Part shown: in pieces, positions 57,841-64,000 of the stretch | How the letters are laid out: each line of letters begins with the position of its first letter | Position numbering within the stretch: position 1 is the stretch's first letter | Assembly (NCBI RefSeq): GCF_002846365.1 | Contig: NZ_PJMW01000002.1 | Coordinates: forward strand, 5,580,001 to 5,644,000 | From: Nocardia fluminea | GTDB lineage: Bacteria > Actinomycetota > Actinomycetes > Mycobacteriales > Mycobacteriaceae | Direction: 5' to 3' | Length of the DNA stretch: 64,000 nucleotides | Notes under the pieces: model-generated | Database searches by the model: none | The model's input: only the letters and a program-made list of their open reading frames with translations | What the model was told of the DNA's origin: nothing | Translations under genes and position numbers: made by a program

Positions 57841-59235
57841 TCACTTAGTGTGGGCGCCGAGATACTCGCCGACGGCCTCGACGGCGCGGACCGCGCTCTC
57901 GACGGCGGCCTCCATCGTCGAGGGCATACCGGTCTCGGTCCAGTCGCCCGCGAGGAACAGGCCGTCGATCGGAGTGCGCTGCGGCAGGCGCAGCTCGTCG
58001 AAACCGGGCTGCGCCGAGAAGGTCGCCTGCGGCTGGTGGATGACGTGGGTGCGCAGCACCTCGGCCTCGGCGAACTCGGGGTAGTGCGCGGCCAGCGATG
58101 CCAGTGCCGCGGCGGTGAATTCGGCGTTGGGCAGATGCACGACATCCCACGAGGCGCTGACGGCCAGCGAATAGCAGTGCCCTGCCGCGTTCTCCACGCC
58201 GTGCATGCCCGTGGTGTCGAACACCCACTCGATGGTGGTGTCGCGCAGATTCTCCGCGAGCCTGCGCATCCCCAAGGGGCGATCCAGCCACACGTAGACG
58301 CTCGAGATCGGAGCGGGCTCGATCTTGCGCGCGGGAGTGAAATGGTCGTACTGCCCGAGTTTTCCGCGATCGAGCAGCGTTGTCAGCGACCACGGCGGCA
58401 AGGTGAGAACCGCCGCGTCGACCTCGATAACCCGCCCGCCGGCGAGATGCACGCCGGTGAGCCCGTTGTCGGTGATGTCGAGATCGGTGACTCCGGCCCC
58501 GACGACGATCTCCGCGCCGTGTGCGGTCAGGTACCGCTCGGCGGGTGCGACGAACAGCTCGTGCAGGCTCACCCGCGGCCAGACGGCGTCACCGGCCCTG
58601 GTGTTTCCCGACAGGGCGCGCTTGCCGATCCAGTGCAGGGTCTGGACGAACATCGAGGCCGACACCCGCTCGGTCTTCTCGTTGAGCAGACCGATGACGA
58701 ACTGATCGAGAACCAATGCGCGCAACGATCGCGGCGCACCGATCTGCTGGAACCAGCGATCGACGGTGAGATCGTCGAGTTCCGGTGCGGGGCGCAGCGC
58801 GGCGCGGGCGATCCGCGCCCAGGTGCGCACAGCGGCGGGCCGCTCGCGCAGTGGGATCGGCGGCCAGACCATCCAGGACAGCCCGACCGCACGACGCAGC
58901 GTGCCCGGTAGCCACGTGGGCGCGCGCAGTGTCAGCAGCTGTTCGGGACCTGTCCTGATGGCGAAAGGTGGTGCGTCCCAGAAGAGGTGATCGCGCGAGC
59001 CGATGGTGTCGACGTAGCGCAGCAGCGCGTCGTAGCACCCGGCGAACAGGTGCTGGCCGTTGTCGACCCTGCCTTCGATGCCGGGCACCTCGAACGAGAT
59101 CGTGCGACCGCCGAGCCGTCCCCGTTTCTCGACGAGGGTGACGCGGTGACCTGCCTCCGCGAGCCAGACCGCCGTGGCCAAGCCGGCCAGACCCGCCCCC
59201 GCGACCAGGATGTGCGGGGTTTCTTGCTGCCCCAT
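57841..59235 (-). CDS. hpnE: HpnE-like FAD-dependent oxidoreductase (hydroxysqualene dehydroxylase family)
   Basis: Flavoprotein of 464 aa. The FAD-binding loop GAGLAGLATAVWLAEAGH is near residues 13-30, followed by GRLGGRTISFEVPG and DNGQHLFAGCYD, wording of HpnE proteins of the amine-oxidase superfamily; the C-terminal FAD motif is GLFLAGDWTETGMPSTMEAA. HpnE reduces hydroxysqualene to squalene in hopanoid/carotenoid-linked pathways, normally with HpnC and HpnD, which are absent here. Phytoene-desaturase-like oxidation of another isoprenoid is an alternative. GGAGG precedes the ATG. Confidence 0.8.
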   Translation of the reverse strand: MGQQETPHILVAGAGLAGLATAVWLAEAGHRVTLVEKRGRLGGRTISFEVPGIEGRVDNGQHLFAGCYDALLRYVDTIGSRDHLFWDAPPFAIRTGPEQLLTLRAPTWLPGTLRRAVGLSWMVWPPIPLRERPAAVRTWARIARAALRPAPELDDLTVDRWFQQIGAPRSLRALVLDQFVIGLLNEKTERVSASMFVQTLHWIGKRALSGNTRAGDAVWPRVSLHELFVAPAERYLTAHGAEIVVGAGVTDLDITDNGLTGVHLAGGRVIEVDAAVLTLPPWSLTTLLDRGKLGQYDHFTPARKIEPAPISSVYVWLDRPLGMRRLAENLRDTTIEWVFDTTGMHGVENAAGHCYSLAVSASWDVVHLPNAEFTAAALASLAAHYPEFAEAEVLRTHVIHQPQATFSAQPGFDELRLPQRTPIDGLFLAGDWTETGMPSTMEAAVESAVRAVEAVGEYLGAHTK

Positions 59236-59365
59236 CGGTACCTCCGGGCAATCGATGAATGTGAGAGTTGATGAGAGAATTTGCCAGTCATACTCGCACA
59301 GTGTCGATATGTTCGTACAGGGCGGAAACCGCTCGTGCAGAACGGAAGTCGCTCGAATATCGAAC

Positions 59366-59397
59366 GCGCCGCAGGCGCGGAGCCCCGAAGGGAGCTC
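59366..59397. terminator. Double hairpin after the TetR gene
   Basis: Two adjacent hairpins: GCGCC-GCA-GGCGC (59366-59378) and GAGC...AGCTC around CCCGAAGGG (59380-59397). They end four bases from the stop codon of the minus-strand TetR gene and would stop its transcripts before the hpnE-like gene's promoter region. Confidence 0.65.
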
Positions 59398-59400
59398 GGC

Positions 59401-60057
59401 CTAACGCCCGCGCCTCGCAAGGCTTTCAGGACCCAGAATCTGCTCGACGACGGCGAGGAAGATTTCGGTCGACTCGTCGACGAGCTCGTCTCTGGTCAGG
59501 TCGAGCGCGCCGTTGAGCCAGCCGTAGACGGTTTCGTACAGACCGCCGACGAGGTGCATGGCGGCGAGCTCGCCGTAGGCACCCGCAGCCCCGGTGCTCT
59601 CGGGGCTGATCTGCTTGTTCACCGTCGCCAGCACCAGGGCGGCGAACCCGCGGATCGTCGCCGTCCGGCGTGCGTTGAGGACGGGATTGAGCTGGGCTTC
59701 GGTGAAGGCGATGCGGATCAGCCGCGGATCGTCGGCGACCGCTTGCAGACCCGCGGCGATGGCCGCGTGCACCTTGTCGCGCAGGGGATCGGGCGCGGCG
59801 CGCACGCGCACGGCGATCAGTTCGGTCAGCTCGCCGATGACCTGGTCGTAGACCTCGGTGACAACGGCGTCCAGATTGGTGAAGCTCTCGTAGAAATAGC
59901 GCTCGGTCAGTCCGGCCTGGCGACAGAGGCCGCCGACGGTCAGCCGAGCCGAGCCCTGGGTGCCGACGATCTCCCTCGCGGCCTCAAGGAACGTCGTCCG
60001 GCGCTGGGCGCGCCGCTGTTCGGCCGGCACACCCGCGTACGCACGATCCTTGACCAT
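59401..60057 (-). CDS. TetR-family regulator of fadA-fadB
   Basis: Protein of 218 aa from ATG 60057. DNA-binding region: [38 protein letters not shown], with recognition helix TERYFYESF. The frame is open upstream to 60153 but that part overlaps the fadA promoter and start. Divergent from fadA, with a perfect palindrome and an extra half-site between, so it probably represses fadAB and itself in response to an acyl-CoA (inference). Confidence 0.9.
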   Translation of the reverse strand: MVKDRAYAGVPAEQRRAQRRTTFLEAAREIVGTQGSARLTVGGLCRQAGLTERYFYESFTNLDAVVTEVYDQVIGELTELIAVRVRAAPDPLRDKVHAAIAAGLQAVADDPRLIRIAFTEAQLNPVLNARRTATIRGFAALVLATVNKQISPESTGAAGAYGELAAMHLVGGLYETVYGWLNGALDLTRDELVDESTEIFLAVVEQILGPESLARRGR

Positions 60058-60083
60058 GCGCCGAGTCTGCCACAAAGCCTTGT

Positions 60084-60120
60084 CAGATTTCCAAATCTGC
60101 TGCATCCTGTTGTCAGATTT
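60084..60120. promoter_or_regulatory. Palindromic operator plus half-site before fadA
   Basis: Perfect 16-bp dyad CAGATTT-CC-AAATCTG at 60084-60099; the same half-site, TGTCAGATTT, recurs at 60111-60120, 30 bases after its first occurrence at 60081. TTGTCA (60080-60085) could act as the -35 element of the fadA promoter, so a bound repressor would cover it. Confidence 0.7.
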
Positions 60121-60136
60121 GAGCGAGGAGAGAATC

Positions 60137-61348
60137 ATGACCGAGGCATTCATCTACGAGGCGATCCGCACGCCGCGTGGCCGTGGCAAGAAGACCGGCG
60201 CCCTGCACGGCGTCAAGCCGCTCGACCTGGTGGTCGGGCTCATCGACGAACTGAAGACCCGCCATCCCGGACTCGACCCGGCGGCGATCGACGACATCGT
60301 GCTCGGCGTCGTCTCGCCGGTCGGTGATCAGGGCGCCGACATCGCCAAGACCGCCGCCTTGGCGGCCGGGCTGCCCGACACCGTCGCCGGAGTGCAGCTC
60401 AACCGGTTCTGCGGCTCGGGTCTCGAGGCCGTCAACACCGCCGCCCAGAAGGTGCGGTCGGGTTGGGAACAGCTCGTCATCGCCGGCGGCGTGGAGTCGA
60501 TGTCGCGGGTTCCGCTGGGCTCCGACGGCGGCGCGTGGGCGATGGACCCGGTCACCAACTACAGCACCTATTTCGTGCCGCAGGGTGTCGGCGCGGACCT
60601 GATCGCCACGATCGAGGGTTTCACCCGCGAGGACGTCGACGCCTTCGCGGTGCGGTCACAGCGCAAGGCCGCCGCTGCCTGGTCGGGCGGCTATTTCGCC
60701 AAATCCATTGTCCCGGTGCGTGATATCAACGGCGCGGTGCTGCTCGACCACGACGAGTTCATGCGTCCCGACACCACGGTGGAGAGCCTGGCCGGGCTGA
60801 CCCCGTCGTTCGCGGCGATGGGGGAGATGGGCGGGTTCGACGCTGTCGCCATGCAGCGCTACCACCACGTCGAGAAGATCACCCACGTCCACCACGCCGG
60901 CAACTCCTCCGGCATCGTCGACGGTTCGGCACTGGTGCTGATCGGCAGTGAATCCGCCGGGGTCGCCGCGGGTCTCACCCCGCGCGCCAGGGTCGTCGCG
61001 TCCGCGGTGAGTGGCGCCGACTCCACGATCATGCTGACCGGGCCGGTCCCCGCCACCGAGAAGGTGCTGGCGCTGGCCGGGCTCACGGTCGACGACATCG
61101 ACCTGTTCGAGCTGAACGAGGCCTTCGCGTCGGTGGTGCTCAACTTCCAGAAGAAGCTGCACATCCCCGACGAGAAGCTCAACGTCAACGGTGGCGCGAT
61201 CGCCATGGGCCACCCGCTGGGTGCCACCGGCGCCATGATCACCGGAACCATGGTGGACGAGCTCGAACGCCGCGGCGCGCGCCGGGCGCTGATCACGCTG
61301 TGCATCGGCGGAGGCATGGGCATCGCCACCATCATCGAGCGCGTCTGA
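60137..61348 (+). CDS. fadA: Acetyl-CoA acyltransferase (thiolase), beta subunit of trifunctional enzyme
   Basis: Degradative thiolase of 403 aa, cleaving 3-ketoacyl-CoA to acetyl-CoA and a shortened acyl-CoA. Nucleophile C92 is in [12 protein letters not shown]359 in [14 protein letters not shown], and the second cysteine C389 in [14 protein letters not shown] is also present. Length and order next to the 721-aa fadB match the Mycobacterium tuberculosis trifunctional complex (Rv0859/Rv0860). GAGGAG precedes the ATG. Controlled by the divergent TetR gene. Confidence 0.95.
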   Translation: MTEAFIYEAIRTPRGRGKKTGALHGVKPLDLVVGLIDELKTRHPGLDPAAIDDIVLGVVSPVGDQGADIAKTAALAAGLPDTVAGVQLNRFCGSGLEAVNTAAQKVRSGWEQLVIAGGVESMSRVPLGSDGGAWAMDPVTNYSTYFVPQGVGADLIATIEGFTREDVDAFAVRSQRKAAAAWSGGYFAKSIVPVRDINGAVLLDHDEFMRPDTTVESLAGLTPSFAAMGEMGGFDAVAMQRYHHVEKITHVHHAGNSSGIVDGSALVLIGSESAGVAAGLTPRARVVASAVSGADSTIMLTGPVPATEKVLALAGLTVDDIDLFELNEAFASVVLNFQKKLHIPDEKLNVNGGAIAMGHPLGATGAMITGTMVDELERRGARRALITLCIGGGMGIATIIERV

Positions 61349-61385
61349 GCGTCGGACTCCGATACCGAAAGAAGAACGAACAGCT

Positions 61386-63551
61386 ATGACTGACAACATG
61401 ATTGCCTGGGATCTCGGCGCCGATCGGGTGCTCGTGCTCACGATGGACGACCCGAACCAGTCGACGAACACCATGACCGAGGCATTCGCCCGCGATCTCA
61501 CCGCGACCCTCGACCGGCTCGAGGCCGAGCGCGACAGCTTCGACGGCGTCATCCTCACCTCGGGTAAGGACACCTTCTTCGCCGGTGGTGACCTGAATCT
61601 GCTGATGAACGCGACACCGGAGACCGCACCGCAGATCGCGCTCGGTCTCGACACCTACAAGGCGGCGTTCCGTCGGCTGGAGACCCTGGGTAAGCCGGTG
61701 GTCGCCGCGATCAACGGCACCGCGCTCGGTGGCGGCTTCGAAGTCGCGCTGGCCACCCATCACCGGATCGCCCTGGATGCGAAGGGCAGCCTGCTCGGCC
61801 TGCCCGAGGTCACCTTCGGACTGCTGCCCGGTGCCGGTGGTGTCACCCGGACCGTGCGGCTGCTCGGTATCACCAGCGCGGTACTCAACGTCGTCGGCCA
61901 GGGCCAGCGGATGAAGCCCGCGAAGGCGTTGCAGGTCGGCATCGTGCACGAGGTCGCCGCCACCCGCGAAGAGATGTTCGACAAGGCTCGTGCCTGGATC
62001 GCGGCCAACCCCGAGGCCGCGCAACCGTGGGATGTGAAGGGCTACAAGATCCCCGGCGGCACCCCGTCGAGCCCGGCGGTGGCGGCGAATCTACCCGCGT
62101 TCCCCGCGAATGTGCGCAAGCAGCTCAAGGGGTCGCCGATGCCCGCACCGATCGCGGTGCTCGCGACGGCGGTGGAGGGCGCGCAGGTCGACATCGATAC
62201 CGCGTTCGCCATCGAGACCCGGTATTGCGCCAACCTGATCTGCGGCCAGGTCTCGACGAACATGATCAAGTCGCTGTTCTTCGATCTGGGCACGATCAAC
62301 AAGGGCGGCAGTCGCCCCGAAGGTTTCCCCGTGCGTACGCCGGAGAAGGTCCTCGTGCTCGGCGCGGGCATGATGGGTGCGGGCATCGCCTATGTGCAGG
62401 CCCGTGCCGGCATGCAGGTGGTGCTCGAGGACGTCACCGTCGAGGCGGCCGAACGCGGAAAGGCCTACTCGGCCAAGCTGCTCGACAAGGCACTGCGCAA
62501 AGGCGCGATCACCCAGGACAAGTACGACGAGATCCTCGGTCGCATCCATCCGTCCGCGGACCCGGCCGACGCCGCGGGGTGCGACTTCGTGGTCGAGGCG
62601 GTGTTCGAGGATCCGGGTCTGAAGAAGAAGGTGTTCGGCGAGATCGAGCACCTGGTGAACGCGGACGCGTTGCTCGGGTCCAACACCTCCACGCTGCCGA
62701 TCACCGATCTGTCCACCGGTGTGCAGCGCCCGAAGGACTTCATCGGACTGCACTTCTTCTCTCCGGTGGACAAGATGCCGCTGGTCGAGATCGTCGTCGG
62801 GGAGCAGACCAGTGACGAGGCGATCGCCCGCGCCATCGATTACACCCTCGCCATCAAGAAGACCCCGATCGTGGTCAACGACAGCCGTGGCTTCTTCACC
62901 AGCCGGGTGATCGGTCAGTTCATGGACGAGGCGATCGCGCTGGTCGCCGAGGGCGTGCACCCGGCCTCGGTCGAACAGGCCGCTACCCAGGCCGGCTACC
63001 CGGTCGGCGCGCTGGCGCTGGCGGACGAGATCAATATGAAGCTGGCGCAGAAGATCCGGCGCAGTCTGAAGGAGAACCTGCTCGCGGAGGGCAAGAACTG
63101 GGTCGACTCGAAGGCGTACCCGCTCGTCGACGCGATGGTCGACGACTTCGAGCGCCCGGGCCGGCTGGAGGGTCGCGGCTTCTACGAATACGACGCCGAC
63201 GGCAAGAAGCTCGGCCTGTGGCCGGGGCTGGTCGAGAAGTACACCCGCGACGATCACGGCATCGCGTTCATCGACATGCAGGAACGGATGCTGTTCGCCG
63301 AATCCCTCGATACCGTGCGGTGTTTCGACGAAGGTGTGCTGCGCACGGTCCCGGACGCGAACATCGGGTCGATCTTCGGCATCGGGTTCCCGGCCTGGAC
63401 CGGTGGCGTGATCCAGTACATCAACCAGTACGCGGGCGGTCTGGCCGGCTTCGTCGCGCGGGCTGACGAGTTGCGGGCTGCCTACGGCGACCGGTTCGAG
63501 GTCCCGGAGTCGTTGCGGGTCAAGGCCGCCGCCGGGGAAACTCTCGGCTGA
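61386..63551 (+). CDS. fadB: Multifunctional 3-hydroxyacyl-CoA dehydrogenase/enoyl-CoA hydratase, alpha subunit
   Basis: Protein of 721 aa catalysing hydration of enoyl-CoA and NAD-dependent oxidation of the 3-hydroxy product. The N-terminal hydratase domain carries both catalytic glutamates, E119 (GTALGGGFEVA) and E141 (LPEVTFGLLPG). The dehydrogenase domain begins near 320 with VLVLGAGMMGAGIAYVQA; its catalytic histidine is H456 in GLHFFSPVDKMP. Lies 37 bases after fadA, and a strong terminator follows, so the two form a closed operon. Confidence 0.96.
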   Translation: MTDNMIAWDLGADRVLVLTMDDPNQSTNTMTEAFARDLTATLDRLEAERDSFDGVILTSGKDTFFAGGDLNLLMNATPETAPQIALGLDTYKAAFRRLETLGKPVVAAINGTALGGGFEVALATHHRIALDAKGSLLGLPEVTFGLLPGAGGVTRTVRLLGITSAVLNVVGQGQRMKPAKALQVGIVHEVAATREEMFDKARAWIAANPEAAQPWDVKGYKIPGGTPSSPAVAANLPAFPANVRKQLKGSPMPAPIAVLATAVEGAQVDIDTAFAIETRYCANLICGQVSTNMIKSLFFDLGTINKGGSRPEGFPVRTPEKVLVLGAGMMGAGIAYVQARAGMQVVLEDVTVEAAERGKAYSAKLLDKALRKGAITQDKYDEILGRIHPSADPADAAGCDFVVEAVFEDPGLKKKVFGEIEHLVNADALLGSNTSTLPITDLSTGVQRPKDFIGLHFFSPVDKMPLVEIVVGEQTSDEAIARAIDYTLAIKKTPIVVNDSRGFFTSRVIGQFMDEAIALVAEGVHPASVEQAATQAGYPVGALALADEINMKLAQKIRRSLKENLLAEGKNWVDSKAYPLVDAMVDDFERPGRLEGRGFYEYDADGKKLGLWPGLVEKYTRDDHGIAFIDMQERMLFAESLDTVRCFDEGVLRTVPDANIGSIFGIGFPAWTGGVIQYINQYAGGLAGFVARADELRAAYGDRFEVPESLRVKAAAGETLG

Positions 63552-63570
63552 CGGTCGTCACAAAGAACAG

Positions 63571-63607
63571 AAACCCCGTCGCCCGGCATTTCCGGGCGAC
63601 GGGGGTT
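63571..63607 (+). terminator. Strong terminator after fadB
   Basis: Hairpin with arms AACCCCGTCGCCCGG and CCGGGCGACGGGG(G)TT around a 5-base loop; only one extra G breaks perfection. It lies 20 bases after the fadB stop and 15 bases from the end of the opposing acyl-CoA dehydrogenase gene, so it may serve both strands. Confidence 0.88.
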
Positions 63608-63621
63608 CGTGCTGACCGCGG

Positions 63622-64000
63622 CTACAGCGACCGGGCGATCAGTTCCTTCATGATCTCGTTCGTGCCGGCGAGAATGCGGAGCACCCGCGCGCTGGTGAAG
63701 ATCTCCGAGATCGGGTACTCGGTCATGAATCCGTACCCGCCGAACAGTTGCAGGCACCGGTCGGCGACCACGCTCAACTGATCGGTGAGCCAGTACTTGG
63801 CCATCGACGCCGTGGCCACGTCGAGTTCGCCTGCCAGGTGGGCGGTGAGACAGTCGTCGAGGAAGACGCGGCCGATCCTGGCGATGGTGGCGCACTCGGC
63901 GAGTTCGAACTTGGTGTTCTGGAAGCCGAGCAGCGGTTTCCCGAAGGCCTGCCGATCCTTGGTGTAGGCGATGGTCATCTCGACCGCGGCCTCCATCGAC
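63622..64000 (-). CDS. Acyl-CoA dehydrogenase, C-terminal part (5' end beyond window)
   Basis: The open frame continues to the right edge, so only the last ~126 codons are seen. They form the C-terminal helical domain: TKDRQAFGKPLLGFQNTKF, then QLFGGYGFMTEYPISEIF and LAGTNEIMKELIARSL, the standard end of long/medium-chain acyl-CoA dehydrogenases. Convergent with fadB. Its role in fatty acyl-CoA oxidation alongside fadAB is plausible (inference). Confidence 0.9.
   Translation of the reverse strand, partial: SMEAAVEMTIAYTKDRQAFGKPLLGFQNTKFELAECATIARIGRVFLDDCLTAHLAGELDVATASMAKYWLTDQLSVVADRCLQLFGGYGFMTEYPISEIFTSARVLRILAGTNEIMKELIARSL

Noticed and set aside
1..64000. Mobile elements, CRISPR arrays, tRNA or rRNA genes
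   Set aside because: No transposase, integrase, regularly spaced repeat or tRNA-like cloverleaf was noticed on either strand; palindromes found are single promoter-proximal dyads or terminators.
1..64000. KstR/KstR2-type operators that would mark a cholesterol regulon
   Set aside because: None of the palindromes matches the TNNAACNNGTTNNA or CAAG-CTTG type consensus, so a steroid regulon is not supported by regulatory sites.

Overview
The window is GC-rich (about two thirds G+C by eye) chromosomal DNA from an actinomycete, most likely a member of the Nocardiaceae (Nocardia/Rhodococcus type) or a close mycolic-acid relative. The pointers are a complete six-gene mce operon with two yrbE permeases, a mycofactocin-type short-chain dehydrogenase, the mycobacterial-style trifunctional beta-oxidation pair fadA/fadB, many acyl-CoA dehydrogenases in adjacent pairs, frequent GTG starts and long runs of ATGA/GTGA gene overlaps. 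No tRNA, rRNA, insertion sequence, phage gene or CRISPR array was seen.

Layout. 1-3.9 kb: branched-chain-amino-acid-type ABC transporter (fused permease, cut by the left edge, two ATPases and a small membrane protein). 3.9-11.8 kb (minus): two tandem hydroxyisobutyrate-dehydrogenase-like genes, a DoxX protein, a fused DUF35-thiolase, a P450 with its ferredoxin, a mycofactocin-type SDR, a second SDR and a TauD-type dioxygenase. 12-14.7 kb (plus): aldehyde dehydrogenase and class III CoA-transferase, divergent from the dioxygenase. 14.7-24 kb (minus): a paired acyl-CoA dehydrogenase, EthD-like protein, two amidohydrolases, an acyl-CoA synthetase, an aldehyde dehydrogenase and a LacI regulator. 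24-36.3 kb (minus): mceF-A, yrbEB, yrbEA, then upstream a VWA protein, a CbbQ/NorQ-type AAA+ ATPase and an AveC-like membrane protein, all on one strand with almost no gaps. 36.4-45.4 kb: TetR gene, aldehyde dehydrogenase, an unusual amidohydrolase, and two similar Rieske oxygenases each coupled to a homologous 111-residue protein, with a second TauD-type dioxygenase, a carboxymuconolactone-decarboxylase-like protein and an SDR. 45.8-53.8 kb: regulators, a secreted LVIVD/DUF305 pair and an MFS exporter. 53.9-59.2 kb: enoyl-CoA hydratase, QsdR-like TetR gene and paired acyl-CoA dehydrogenases, then an HpnE-like flavoprotein. 59.4-64 kb: TetR gene, fadA-fadB and the start-truncated end of another acyl-CoA dehydrogenase.

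Taken together (inference), most of the first 45 kb reads as a catabolic island for an unidentified hydrophobic, probably cyclic, carbon source. Uptake would be by the ABC and/or MCE systems. Oxygenation would be by P450, Rieske and Fe(II)/2-oxoglutarate enzymes, alcohol and aldehyde oxidation by SDRs and aldehyde dehydrogenases, CoA activation by the ligase and CoA-transferase, and chain removal by the acyl-CoA dehydrogenases, hydratase and thiolases. The most interesting structures are the duplicated Rieske/111-residue module and the MCE operon fused transcriptionally to an AveC/AAA+/VWA set. Several perfect palindromes at the promoters suggest a set of local repressors.
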